From: Opitutales bacterium
GTDB taxonomy: Bacteria; Verrucomicrobiota; Verrucomicrobiia; Opitutales; UBA2995
DNA length: 64,000 nt
NCBI GenBank assembly: GCA_022824405.1
Contig: JAJDZZ010000047.1
Location: 1 to 64,000 of the forward strand
Reading direction: 5' to 3'
In this document: one piece after another, positions 7,136 through 16,258 of the stretch
How positions within the stretch are numbered: position 1 is the stretch's first letter
How the letters are laid out: each line of letters opens with the position of its first letter
Translations under genes and position numbers: made by a program
Notes under the pieces: generated by a model
The model's input: only the letters and a program-made list of their open reading frames with translations
What the model was told of the DNA's origin: nothing
Databases searched by the model: none

Positions 7136-9475
7136 ATGCCACTAAAGGACGAGCGCCTGGATTTTAAGAATAAGACTAACGACCAAATCGGGGAGCTTTT
7201 AAAAGCCTTCAACCTGGCCCTCACGGTCGAGGAGGCTCGCAAGATCCAAATCGATATTCTGGGACGTCCCCCCACCCTGGCAGAATGCGTGTTGTGGTCG
7301 ATTCAAGGATCGGAACATTGCTCCTATCGAAGCAGCCGGTCCTACCTTGAATCCTTCGTCACCGACGGACCCAACGTCATCCTCGGGCCAAAGGAAGATG
7401 CCGGCATCGTAGAAGTTGCGGTGGATAACCGGGGCCAACGCTACGGTATCGCCCTCTCCCATGAATCGCACAACCATCCCAGCCAAGTCGTTCCCTACGA
7501 AGGCGCCGCAACCGGAGTGGGAGGAAATGTCCGCGACGTTTGTTGCATGGGGGCAAAAGTCTTCGCTGTGGGAGATGGATTGAGGTTTGGAGATATAGGT
7601 CGGCCCAAATCAAAATGGATTCATGAAGGCGTCGTGGCCGGCATCGGAGGTTACGGAAATCCGTTGGGCATCCCCAATGTCTGCGGAGACCTGTATTACC
7701 ACCCCGGTTACAACGAAAATTGTCTGGTCACCGTCCTGACCCTGGGCGCTTTGGCGGAAGACGATATCATTCATTCCCACGTGCCGCCGGATGGGGAAGG
7801 CCACGATCTGATCCTGGTGGGAAAACCGACCGATAACAGTGGATTTGGAGGGGCTTCCTTTGCTTCCCTCGAACTCGAGGAGGAAGAGAAAGAGAAAAAC
7901 AAAGGCGCCGTGCAGGAACCCAACGCTTTTTTGGAAAGACATATTCTCAAGGCCAGCTACGACCTATTCGGAATACTCAAGGAAAAAGGGATCCTCCACA
8001 AAGTGGGGTTCAAGGACCTGGGAGCCGGGGGAATTGCCTGTGCCAGCGTAGAATTGGCCGACGCGGCCGGATTCGGCGCCGAGGTTTTTCTGGACGAGGT
8101 GCACCTGGGCATGGAAAACCTGGACCCCGCCGTGGCTCTCTGTTCCGAGACGCAGGAGCGATTCATGTGGGCCGCCCCACCGGAGGTGACCCCGCTTATT
8201 CTCGAGCATTACAACAAGAAGTTCGATTTACCGAATATCTCGGAAGGAGCCGCCGCCCGCGTGGTGGGAAAAGTGCGGGGGGACGATCGTTATCGGGTTA
8301 CTTACAGAGGCGAGGTTCTGGTGGATGCCAGGGCGGAGGATATAACCCGTGGATTGGTTTACGACCGCCCATATCGTTATGAACCGCCGGATCTCCGCGA
8401 ACCCGATTTGCCCGAGCCGGACGATTACTCCCAAATTCTCCTGGAACTCCTGGCCCACCAAAATATCGCCTCTCGAAAACCGGTCTTTGAGACCTACGAC
8501 AAGCAAGTTCAGGGCCACACCGTGATCGAGGCCGGTCAGGCCGATGCGGGCGTGCTCCGACCGTTCCAAGGCGATGAATATCCCGAGGAAATTCGCTCGA
8601 CCGGTGTGGCGGCCACCCTCGACCACAATCCGCGCTATTGCTCCATCAATGTTTACCAGGGAGCCGTCAATGCAGTGGTGGAAGCTTTCCGGAACATATC
8701 CGCGGTCGGGGCCTCCCCCCAGGCCGTGACCGATTGTCTATGCTTCGGAAACCCGGAAAAAGAGAACCAGATGGGCCTGTTTGTGGCGGGTGTCCAGGGA
8801 GTGGCCGATGCTTGCAAGAGCGTTTGCCTCAAGGAACACCCTCAACACGCCGTACCCATCGTGGCCGGAAATGTTTCCTTTTACAACGAATCCAGGGCGG
8901 GAAGTATTCCGGCCAGTCCGATTATCGGATGTGTGGGAAAGATGGCCGATGCAACCAAGGCCGTCGACATCGCTTTCAAAAAGCCCGGCTCGGCCATTCT
9001 GCTCCTGGGGAAGCGAAAAGACGAGTTGGGAGGCTCGGTATATTACGAACTTTTCCAGGAATTGGGTGTATCTCTCCCCATTCCGGACCTGGACGAAGTC
9101 CAACGACAAAATCACACCGTGATCGATCTCATAGGGGAAGGATTGCTCCTGGCTTGTCACGATATCTCCGATGGAGGTCTGGCCGTTGCCCTGGCCGAAA
9201 TGAGTTTTCCGAACGGTATCGGTTGTGCCGTAAAAGTGGATTCCGAACTTCTTCCTTCCCGCGTCCTCTTTTCGGAAACGGGCGGATTCATTCTCGAAAT
9301 TTCCCAGGAAAAATTGGCCTCGGTACTTGAAATGTTAGAGGATCGCCAACTGGCCTTCCAGCACATTGGAAGAACCACTTCAACCCCGCGACTTTCCATG
9401 CATGACGTCGTCGACATCGATCTCCGGGTGGCCCGGGAACGTTGGGAAAACGGCCTCCGCGAAAAACTGTTATGA
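7136..9475 (+). CDS. purL: Phosphoribosylformylglycinamidine synthase subunit PurL (small type)
   Basis: Fourth step of de novo purine synthesis: ATP-dependent conversion of FGAR to FGAM, using ammonia delivered by PurQ. The 779-residue protein is the 'small' PurL (B. subtilis-like, ~740), which needs PurQ and PurS partners. Signature blocks are EHCSYRSSRSYL, AVDNRGQRYGIALSHESHNHPS, YEGAATGVGGNVRDV, GDLYYHPGYNENCLVTVLTLGAL and the second-half AIRS-like part (PIVAGNVSFYNES, LACHDISDGGLAVALAEM). The frame is open from 7052 (TTG), but homology begins just after the ATG at 7136, so that start is chosen. It is the first gene of the purine operon, placed directly after repeat element A. Confidence 0.96.
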   Translation: MPLKDERLDFKNKTNDQIGELLKAFNLALTVEEARKIQIDILGRPPTLAECVLWSIQGSEHCSYRSSRSYLESFVTDGPNVILGPKEDAGIVEVAVDNRGQRYGIALSHESHNHPSQVVPYEGAATGVGGNVRDVCCMGAKVFAVGDGLRFGDIGRPKSKWIHEGVVAGIGGYGNPLGIPNVCGDLYYHPGYNENCLVTVLTLGALAEDDIIHSHVPPDGEGHDLILVGKPTDNSGFGGASFASLELEEEEKEKNKGAVQEPNAFLERHILKASYDLFGILKEKGILHKVGFKDLGAGGIACASVELADAAGFGAEVFLDEVHLGMENLDPAVALCSETQERFMWAAPPEVTPLILEHYNKKFDLPNISEGAAARVVGKVRGDDRYRVTYRGEVLVDARAEDITRGLVYDRPYRYEPPDLREPDLPEPDDYSQILLELLAHQNIASRKPVFETYDKQVQGHTVIEAGQADAGVLRPFQGDEYPEEIRSTGVAATLDHNPRYCSINVYQGAVNAVVEAFRNISAVGASPQAVTDCLCFGNPEKENQMGLFVAGVQGVADACKSVCLKEHPQHAVPIVAGNVSFYNESRAGSIPASPIIGCVGKMADATKAVDIAFKKPGSAILLLGKRKDELGGSVYYELFQELGVSLPIPDLDEVQRQNHTVIDLIGEGLLLACHDISDGGLAVALAEMSFPNGIGCAVKVDSELLPSRVLFSETGGFILEISQEKLASVLEMLEDRQLAFQHIGRTTSTPRLSMHDVVDIDLRVARERWENGLREKLL

Positions 9476-10518
9476 CTAAAGTTGACTACAAATCGGCCGG
9501 AGTCGATATCGATGCCGGGAATGAAGCGGTCGAACGCATCAAGGACCGGGTCAGGAGTACCTTTTCAACCCATGTGCTGACCGGATTGGGCAGCTTCGGA
9601 TCGATGTTCGATCTGAGTGAAATAATCGCGTCCTATCGACACCCGGTGCTGATTCAAAGTATTGACGGGGTAGGCACCAAAGTGACGGTAGGCAAAATGG
9701 CGGGGAAATACTATGGTTTGGGAATCGACGTTGTCAGCGCTACCTGCAACGACATCATTGTCCACGGCGCTCGGCCGCTCACCTTCCTCGATTACGTGGC
9801 AAACCAGAAACTCGTTCCCGAGATCGTTGAACAAATCGTTTTTGGAATGGCCGATGCCTGTCGGGAAAACGGCATCTCTCTCGTTGGCGGCGAAACGGCC
9901 GAGATGCCCGGGACCTACCGGCAGAACGAACACGACATTGTCGGTTGTGTGACGGGGATTGTGGAAAAGGACGGCATCGTCAATGGTTCGACCATTCGTC
10001 CTGGGGACGTAGTGTTGGGCTTGGCCTCAAACGGGCTGCATACCAACGGCTATTCCCTGGCCCGAAAGGTATTTTTTGAAATCGGGGGGTATACCACCGA
10101 AAGCGAACTTCCGGAATTGGGCTCATCGGTGGGGGAAGCCTTGCTGCAACCCCACATCAACTACAAACGGGCCACGGATGCCCTGCTCGCTTCCACAGTG
10201 GAGGTCCACGGCATGGCACACCTCACCGGAGGAGGTTTCTATGAAAATGTTCCGCGCATTCTCCCCCGCAACTGCCGGGCGGAAATCGATACCGGCGCCT
10301 GGCCCACACCTCCGGTGTTCCACGTCATTCAGCAGATCGGAGGAGTCGACCCACGCGAAATGTTCCGCACTTTCAACATGGGCATCGGATTTGTCATCGT
10401 CGTCCGGCCAAGCGCACGAGACGAAGCATTGGAGCAACTGAACAATTTTCCCGAAATCCCCGCCTACGAAATCGGCCGCATTATCGACGGCCCATGTGAC
10501 GTGCGTCTCCGCAAATGA
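9472..10518 (+). CDS. purM: Phosphoribosylformylglycinamidine cyclo-ligase (AIR synthetase)
   Basis: Fifth step of purine synthesis, FGAM + ATP to aminoimidazole ribotide. The 348-residue protein starts MTKVDYKSAGVDIDAGNEAV and contains the family blocks VLIQSIDGVGTKVTV, GIDVVSATCNDIIVHGARPLTFLDYVA, LVGGETAEMPGTY, LASNGLHTNGYSLARK and HLTGGGFYENVPR. The start ATG at 9472 overlaps the purL stop in an ATGA arrangement, implying translational coupling. Length and motifs are typical of the family. Confidence 0.97.
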   Translation: MTKVDYKSAGVDIDAGNEAVERIKDRVRSTFSTHVLTGLGSFGSMFDLSEIIASYRHPVLIQSIDGVGTKVTVGKMAGKYYGLGIDVVSATCNDIIVHGARPLTFLDYVANQKLVPEIVEQIVFGMADACRENGISLVGGETAEMPGTYRQNEHDIVGCVTGIVEKDGIVNGSTIRPGDVVLGLASNGLHTNGYSLARKVFFEIGGYTTESELPELGSSVGEALLQPHINYKRATDALLASTVEVHGMAHLTGGGFYENVPRILPRNCRAEIDTGAWPTPPVFHVIQQIGGVDPREMFRTFNMGIGFVIVVRPSARDEALEQLNNFPEIPAYEIGRIIDGPCDVRLRK

Positions 10519-11792
10519 TTAAAATCGCCATCCTGCAATTCCCCGGCAGCAACTGCGAAATCGAATCGGCCGCCGCCGTCAAGCGGGCGGGCATGCAGCC
10601 GGTTGAATTTCTTTGGAACGGGGAATACTCCCATTTGAAAGCGCTGGACGGCTATGTCATCGTGGGAGGGTTTTCCTATGAAGACCGTTCCAGGGCAGGG
10701 GTTATAGCCTCCCTCGACCCCGTCATGAAAATCATCCGCCGGGAGAGTGAGAAAGGAAAGCCGGTTTTGGGCATCTGTAACGGAGCTCAAATCCTGGTGG
10801 AGACTGGCATGGTTCCGGCTTTGCCGAACTACCGCCTGGGCATGGCCCTGGCCCCAAACCGGCGAGAAAAAGACGGCCATTTGTTGGGAACGGGATTTTA
10901 TAACGTATTCGCCCACCTGAGAATGGGGGTGGATCCGAAGTCCACCGCGTTCACTCGCCACCTGGAACCTGGCGAGACTTTCAGTATACCGCTTGCCCAC
11001 GCCGAAGGACGTTACGTGATTCCCGAACCCCTGCTCGGGCAGATGATAGCCAACGGCCAGACCCCGTTCCAATACTGCGATCCCAAAGGCCGAATCGACG
11101 ACAGTTTCCCCACCAATCCCAATGGCTCGGCCCACAATCTGGCAGCCGTGACCAATCCCAGGGGCAACGTCATGGCCATCATGCCCCATCCTGAACGCGT
11201 CCCGGCCGGAAACCCGATTTTTTCATCCATGCGCGCTTACATCGAATCGGGCTATGCGCACCCTTCAAAAACAAAGTTTTGCTCCTGGGAACGTCCCGAA
11301 ATCAATGTCGGTACCTTTACCCCTCAACCCCAATCCTTCGAGTTGCTCATCGATATGATTATCACCGACAACACTGCCCTATCCGTGCAAAAGGCTTTGC
11401 AGGTGGCGGGAATCGGGGCCGGAATCGCACGCAAAACTCACTGGGAAATCTCCCATGCCGGAGAGGAAACCGCGCTACGAAATTCCGTCGTCCAGTGCGG
11501 GGAACTCTTCAACAGTAACAAGGAGTATGTATGTAACCTTACCTCCGATTCCTCCACGATCCGGATTCTAGTCCACGACCACGATGATTTTACCGGGAAG
11601 CAAAAACTGGAAACGCTGCAAAACCGCTTTCACCTCGATACCGTCTCGGATATCCGGTATTCCACCCTTTGGGAGATATCCCTCCCTCACTCCGATCAAG
11701 GCGCAACCCTGCAAAAAATCTTCGATACCCACCTCCTGTGGAACCCCTTTTACCAGTCCGCCCGCTATTACCCTTTACCCGATGTAAACTGA
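10515..11792 (+). CDS. purQ: PurQ glutaminase with C-terminal tandem PurS-like domains
   Basis: Class I glutamine amidotransferase subunit of FGAM synthase, supplying ammonia to PurL. Residues 1-~265 are a PurQ domain: FPGSNCE near the start, VGGFSYEDRSRAG, nucleophile Cys88 in VLGICNGAQIL, LAHAEGRY, and MPHPER with His225 and Glu227. Usual PurQ proteins are ~225-270 residues; this one has 425. Residues ~275-341 and ~348-421 each look like a PurS beta-alpha-beta unit. The second aligns by eye with B. subtilis PurS: VSDIRYSTLWEISLPHSD against VQDVRIGKYMELTIEKSD, and HLLWNPFYQSARYY against KLLANTVIEDYRYE. The first has a parallel SVQKALQVAGI...HWEIS...ELFNSNKEYV pattern. The PurS assignment is inference; the PurQ assignment is firm. 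No separate purS is seen in the operon. ATGA overlap with purM. Confidence 0.93.
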   Translation: MIKIAILQFPGSNCEIESAAAVKRAGMQPVEFLWNGEYSHLKALDGYVIVGGFSYEDRSRAGVIASLDPVMKIIRRESEKGKPVLGICNGAQILVETGMVPALPNYRLGMALAPNRREKDGHLLGTGFYNVFAHLRMGVDPKSTAFTRHLEPGETFSIPLAHAEGRYVIPEPLLGQMIANGQTPFQYCDPKGRIDDSFPTNPNGSAHNLAAVTNPRGNVMAIMPHPERVPAGNPIFSSMRAYIESGYAHPSKTKFCSWERPEINVGTFTPQPQSFELLIDMIITDNTALSVQKALQVAGIGAGIARKTHWEISHAGEETALRNSVVQCGELFNSNKEYVCNLTSDSSTIRILVHDHDDFTGKQKLETLQNRFHLDTVSDIRYSTLWEISLPHSDQGATLQKIFDTHLLWNPFYQSARYYPLPDVN

Positions 11793-11890
11793 GTTTTTGG
11801 TCCATTGACAGAGGAATGGCCAGGAATGCATCCCCACTTTTTAATTTATTCATCAATTAATTCACTCATCCGATAGATTATAACCAGCCC

Positions 11891-12856
11891 ATGAACCGCA
11901 AAGAAATTATCCGATCCCAAATAAACAACTGCCTTGAACGCACCGACTTTCCCGGAAAAAGGATTCAAGGCAAAGTGCGTGACATCTACCCGCGCCAGGA
12001 CGACATGATATTTATCAGCACCGACCGGCAAAGCGCCTTCGACCGCGTCCTGGCGGCCATCCCATTCAAGGGACAGGTCCTGAACCTTACCAGCAACTGG
12101 TGGTTCGACCACACCCGGCACATCATTCCCAACCATAAGATAACCGTTCCCGACCCTTCCGTTACCATAGGGCATCGTTGTGAAGTATTTCCGGTCGAAT
12201 TTGTCGTTCGCGGCTATATGACCGGTTCCACCAGCACTTCTCTCTGGACCGTCTATCGGAACGGATGCCGCAACTACTGTGGCAATCCATTGCCCGAAGG
12301 CTTGAAAAATAGCCAGAAATTGGAAAAGAACATTTTGACCCCGACAACAAAATCGGACGTCCACGATGAGCCGGTCAGTCCGGAAGAGGTTTTGGAAATG
12401 GGGCTGATGAATGAGGAGGACTGGACGGTGGCCTCCCGGGCAGCCATGGAACTCTTCGCTTTCGGACAGGCCGAGGCAGCCAAACGAGGTCTTATCCTGG
12501 TCGATACCAAGTACGAATTCGGCCGGGACGCCGATGGTGTCATCCGCCTCATCGATGAGATCCATACTCCCGACTCGAGCCGTTTCTGGCTGGCGGATTC
12601 CTATGAGGAGCGCTTTGCCGCCGGGGAAAATCCGGAAAACATCGACAAGGAATTCCTGCGGCTGTGGTTTGTGGATCACTGCGATCCCTATAACGATCCG
12701 GAGCTGCCCCAGGCCCCGGATGACCTGGTCGTGGAACTCTCCAGCCGCTACATCCAACTCTTTGAAATGATCACAGGAGAAACCTTTGCCATGTCGGACC
12801 TGGACCTGCCGCCCCGGGAACGGATCCGACAGAATCTACAAGCGTTGTTTGCTTAA
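11891..12856 (+). CDS. purC: SAICAR synthase (PurC)
   Basis: Converts CAIR plus aspartate and ATP to SAICAR. The 321-residue protein is the longer, yeast-ADE1-like form (B. subtilis/E. coli PurC is ~240). Motifs: GKVRDIY near residue 30, STDRQSAFDRVLAAIPFKGQVLN, VEFVVRGYMTGSTSTSLW, LTPTTKSDVHDEPVS, ILVDTKYEFGRD and LIDEIHTPDSSRFW. The ATG at 11891 follows a 98 bp gap after purQ, the only sizeable gap among purL-purF. An AT-rich stretch in that gap (about 11838-11885) could hold a secondary promoter, but no clear -35/-10 pair is seen. Confidence 0.97.
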   Translation: MNRKEIIRSQINNCLERTDFPGKRIQGKVRDIYPRQDDMIFISTDRQSAFDRVLAAIPFKGQVLNLTSNWWFDHTRHIIPNHKITVPDPSVTIGHRCEVFPVEFVVRGYMTGSTSTSLWTVYRNGCRNYCGNPLPEGLKNSQKLEKNILTPTTKSDVHDEPVSPEEVLEMGLMNEEDWTVASRAAMELFAFGQAEAAKRGLILVDTKYEFGRDADGVIRLIDEIHTPDSSRFWLADSYEERFAAGENPENIDKEFLRLWFVDHCDPYNDPELPQAPDDLVVELSSRYIQLFEMITGETFAMSDLDLPPRERIRQNLQALFA

Positions 12857-14773
12857 GTGAGCGATCCCATCAGACATGAGTGCGGTATCGCCCTCGTTCG
12901 CCTGAAAAAGCCGCTCTCTTATTATCAGGAGAAATACGACTCCCCCTTGTGGGGGTTCTATCAGTTGTTTCTCCTCATGGAAAAACAGCACAACCGGGGA
13001 CAGGATGGCGCGGGAGTAGGAGCGTTGAAGTTGAATGTTCCACCCGGCAAACCCTACATCTTTCGCAAGCGAAGTATTCAACCCAACTCCTTGAATCTTA
13101 TTTTCAACAGTTTGATCGATGCCTATAAGGCAAAGGTCGAACGCGGAGATATTCACCCCGAATTTGCCGCCACCGTAAAAGAAAACTTCGATTTCGGAGC
13201 GGAAATTTACCTCGGCCACCTGCGTTACGGGACCTCCGGAGGTTATTCCGAATCCAGTTGCCACCCCTACTTCCGCCGCAACAACTGGCCCACCCGTAAT
13301 CTCATGGTAGCGGGTAATTTCAACATGACCAACACCCCGGAGCTGAATGAACGGCTCATCGATCGCGGGCAACATCCCATTTTCGATACCGACACCCAGA
13401 CCATTCTGGAGGAAATCGGTTATCATTTGGATGAGGAACATCGCCGTCTCTACCACGTAAACCGCGATGTGAACGGCCTGTCCGGGATGGATAACGCCCA
13501 GGCCATCAGTGAAAAGTTGGACATTGCCGAGATTCTGAGGAAATCGAGCCGGGAATGGGATGGCGGATATTCCATAGCTGGAATGATCGGCACCGGGGAT
13601 TGTTTTGCCCTGCGCGATCCCTGGGGGATCCGCCCCTTCCATTTTTTCGAGGACGATGAAGTAATTGCGGTGGCATCGGAGCGCGCCCCACTTATGACCG
13701 TTTTTGCCAAACAGGCCGATGATATACAGGAGATCGAACCAGGGGAGGCCGTTATCATCAGGAATAACGGCCAGGCGCATCGTCATCGAATTCGCGATCC
13801 GTTCGACCGCGTATCATGCTCCTTTGAACGGATTTACTTCTCCCGCGGTAACGACGTGGAAATCTATAGGGAGCGGAAAGCGTTGGGCCGAGCTCTCATC
13901 GATCAGATCATGGAAGCCATCGACGACGATTTGGAAAATTCCATCTTCAGTTTCATTCCCAACACCGCCGAAATGGCTTATTACGGTCTCATTGATGGCC
14001 TGCACAAGAGACGTCGGCACGAAGTCAAGAAGGAGATCCTGAAAAAATCCCGAATCGGCGGCATCAATGAAAGCTTCCTGGATAAGGTAATTATGCGGAA
14101 CTGGCCCCGAACTGAGAAAGTCGCTATCAAGGACATCAAATTGCGAACTTTCATCAGCCAGGAAAAAGACCGGGCCGACCTCGCATCCCACGTCTACGAT
14201 ATAGCCCACGGCAGTGTTGGTCCGTCAGATACCCTGATCTGTTTGGACGACTCCATTGTTCGAGGCACTACCCTGCGTAAGTCGATCGTCAAAATCCTGG
14301 CCCGTCTGCAACCGAAGGAAATCATCATCGTGTCCACCGCCCCCCAGATCCGCTATCCGGATTGCTACGGCATCGACATGTCCCGACTGGAAAAATTTAT
14401 TGCCTTTGAGGCTGCTATTTCTCTGCTCAAAGACCAGGACCGCGAAGGGCTCATACGCCAGGTATACCTGGAGTGCCTGAACCAGGCCGAGAAACCCATC
14501 GAGCTGATGACTAACCGGGTGAAACAGATATACGGAAGTTTCTCCGACGAGGAAATATCGGCCAAAATATGCGAAATGGTTCGGCCCGATCTGGCCTATT
14601 GGGATGGGAAGCTGACCATCATTTACCAAACTATTGAAAACCTTCGACGCGTTTTACCGAACCATCGAGGGGATTGGTATTTTACCGGTAAATATCCCAC
14701 CCATGGAGGGTATCGGGCCCTTAATACCGCTTACATCAATTATTATGAAGAACGTCTGGGACGAAGCTATTGA
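12857..14773 (+). CDS. purF: Amidophosphoribosyltransferase (PurF), long variant
   Basis: First committed step of purine synthesis, PRPP + glutamine to phosphoribosylamine. The N-terminal Ntn-type glutaminase starts MSDPIRHECGIALVRL; removal of an eight-residue propeptide would expose Cys9 as the nucleophile. Further glutaminase blocks are MEKQHNRGQDGAGVG, GHLRYGTSGG and DPWGIRPFHF. The phosphoribosyltransferase part has the PRPP loop CLDDSIVRGTTLRKSIV. At 638 residues it is well above the ~480-505 of classical PurF; the extra length lies mainly in the linker between the two catalytic parts and in the C-terminus (GDWYFTGKYPTHGGYRALNTA). Comparably long PurF-like proteins are known to me from Bacteroidetes. 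GTG start directly abutting the purC stop codon. Confidence 0.92.
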   Translation: MSDPIRHECGIALVRLKKPLSYYQEKYDSPLWGFYQLFLLMEKQHNRGQDGAGVGALKLNVPPGKPYIFRKRSIQPNSLNLIFNSLIDAYKAKVERGDIHPEFAATVKENFDFGAEIYLGHLRYGTSGGYSESSCHPYFRRNNWPTRNLMVAGNFNMTNTPELNERLIDRGQHPIFDTDTQTILEEIGYHLDEEHRRLYHVNRDVNGLSGMDNAQAISEKLDIAEILRKSSREWDGGYSIAGMIGTGDCFALRDPWGIRPFHFFEDDEVIAVASERAPLMTVFAKQADDIQEIEPGEAVIIRNNGQAHRHRIRDPFDRVSCSFERIYFSRGNDVEIYRERKALGRALIDQIMEAIDDDLENSIFSFIPNTAEMAYYGLIDGLHKRRRHEVKKEILKKSRIGGINESFLDKVIMRNWPRTEKVAIKDIKLRTFISQEKDRADLASHVYDIAHGSVGPSDTLICLDDSIVRGTTLRKSIVKILARLQPKEIIIVSTAPQIRYPDCYGIDMSRLEKFIAFEAAISLLKDQDREGLIRQVYLECLNQAEKPIELMTNRVKQIYGSFSDEEISAKICEMVRPDLAYWDGKLTIIYQTIENLRRVLPNHRGDWYFTGKYPTHGGYRALNTAYINYYEERLGRSY

Positions 14774-14793
14774 AGACCTTCCGGGCAACACCT

Positions 14794-16119
14794 ATGAAAC
14801 AACACTTCCACAACCTGTTACTGGTCGGCTCGGGCGCGCGGGAACACGCCTTGGCCAAGGCCATTAAACGGTCCTCCCGTCCGCATTCTCTGGTAACTTT
14901 TGCATCGAGCACAAACCCCGGAATTGCCCATCTCTCACAAACCTTCGCCCTGGGAAATATCAACGATCCCGAGGCGGTAGCGGCATTCGCGCGTGCAGAG
15001 AATGTCACCCTCGCCGTGGTCGGTCCGGAAGCGCCCTTGGAAACCGGGGTGGCGGATGCGCTCTGGGAACAGGGCATTCCCGTAGTGGGACCGAGGAAGG
15101 AATTGGCCATGATTGAAACCAGCAAAGGGTTTGCCCGGAGCTTGATGACCGAGTTCGGCATCCCCGGATGTCCCGATTACCGGCACTTTCGGACCTTGGA
15201 AGGGGTTAAGGATTTTCTCCAAGGTCTGTCGGATAATTTCGTGGTAAAGGCGGACGGGCTGATGGGGGGCAAAGGAGTCAAAGTGGCCGGGGATCACCTC
15301 CATTCCCACCGGGAGGCCCTCGAATACTGCGAACTACTCATCGCCAAAGGGGCTTCCTTTGTCATCGAAGAAAAATGCATAGGGGAAGAATTTTCCATGT
15401 TCAGTTTTTGCGATGGCCCAACCCTGAAGCACATGCCTCCCGTCCAGGACCACAAACGCGCCTACGAAGGAGATCAGGGGCCCAATACGGGAGGGATGGG
15501 AAGCTACAGCGACCGCGATCGCAGCCTGCCCTTTCTTAACCGTTCCGATATTGAAGCGGCCCAGGCGACGAACGAGTTGGTGGCGGAAGCCCTACGAAAA
15601 AAGATCGGCCATGGTTACAAGGGAATTCTATACGGCGGTTACATGGCTACGGCGGATGGGATCCGGGTCATTGAATTCAACGCGCGTTTCGGCGATCCCG
15701 AGGCCATGAACCTGCTAACCCTTCTGGAAACCGATATCATCGACATTTTTGAAGCCATAGGAAATGAAACACTCCACACCATAGAGGTTTCCTTTGCCCC
15801 CAAAGCCTCGGTTTGCAAATACGCCGTACCCGCCGGTTATCCCGATAATCCGGCCAAAGGTTTTGCCGTGGGTATTGAACGAGTGGAACAACCCGAGAAC
15901 CTCTTCCTCGGAGCAGTGGATTTGATTCAAACCCAACTCGTCGCCACCGGTTCAAGAACTGCGGCAGTAGTGGGAATAGCCGAGGAACTGGAAGAAGCGG
16001 AAGCCATCGCTGAAAATCTTGTCTCTCAAGTGGAAGGCGACCTGTTCCACCGCCAGGATGTGGGAACCCGGGAATTGATCGAAAAACGGGTCTCTCACAT
16101 GCGGTCCTTGAGAAAATGA
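14794..16119 (+). CDS. purD: Phosphoribosylamine-glycine ligase (GARS)
   Basis: Second purine step: ligates glycine to phosphoribosylamine. ATP-grasp enzyme of 441 residues from the ATG at 14794. The N-terminus is LLLVGSGAREHALAKAI. Other blocks are VVGPEAPLETGVADAL, the ATP-grasp core VVKADGLMGGKGVKVAGD, DHKRAYEGDQGPNTGGMGSY, and the signature FNARFGDPEAMNLL. The frame is open upstream to a TTG at 14770 that overlaps the purF stop, but the ATG gives the standard N-terminus. The stop codon abuts repeat element B. Confidence 0.96.
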   Translation: MKQHFHNLLLVGSGAREHALAKAIKRSSRPHSLVTFASSTNPGIAHLSQTFALGNINDPEAVAAFARAENVTLAVVGPEAPLETGVADALWEQGIPVVGPRKELAMIETSKGFARSLMTEFGIPGCPDYRHFRTLEGVKDFLQGLSDNFVVKADGLMGGKGVKVAGDHLHSHREALEYCELLIAKGASFVIEEKCIGEEFSMFSFCDGPTLKHMPPVQDHKRAYEGDQGPNTGGMGSYSDRDRSLPFLNRSDIEAAQATNELVAEALRKKIGHGYKGILYGGYMATADGIRVIEFNARFGDPEAMNLLTLLETDIIDIFEAIGNETLHTIEVSFAPKASVCKYAVPAGYPDNPAKGFAVGIERVEQPENLFLGAVDLIQTQLVATGSRTAAVVGIAEELEEAEAIAENLVSQVEGDLFHRQDVGTRELIEKRVSHMRSLRK

Positions 16120-16258
16120 AGGGGTCAAACGTAGAAAATAGAATTATCCCGGCGTCATTGCTTGGGCGCCGGATACTACGGAAATTAACCACAAGGTCCG
16201 GGATAATTCTATTTTCTACGTATGACCCCTTTTTCGCCTTTTTCTACGTATGACCCCT
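16119..16258. repeat. REPIN-like inverted-arm element, copy B, with an extra arm
   Basis: The left arm (aaggggtcaaacgtagaaaa...) begins at the purD stop codon. The right arm (about 16205-16235, ending 'ctacgtatgacccctttt') is its inverted copy. A partial third arm follows at 16239-16258 ('tttttctacgtatgacccct'). The core resembles copy A at 6921-7035. The purN ATG at 16250 lies inside the third arm, so the element touches genes on both sides. Confidence 0.85.
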
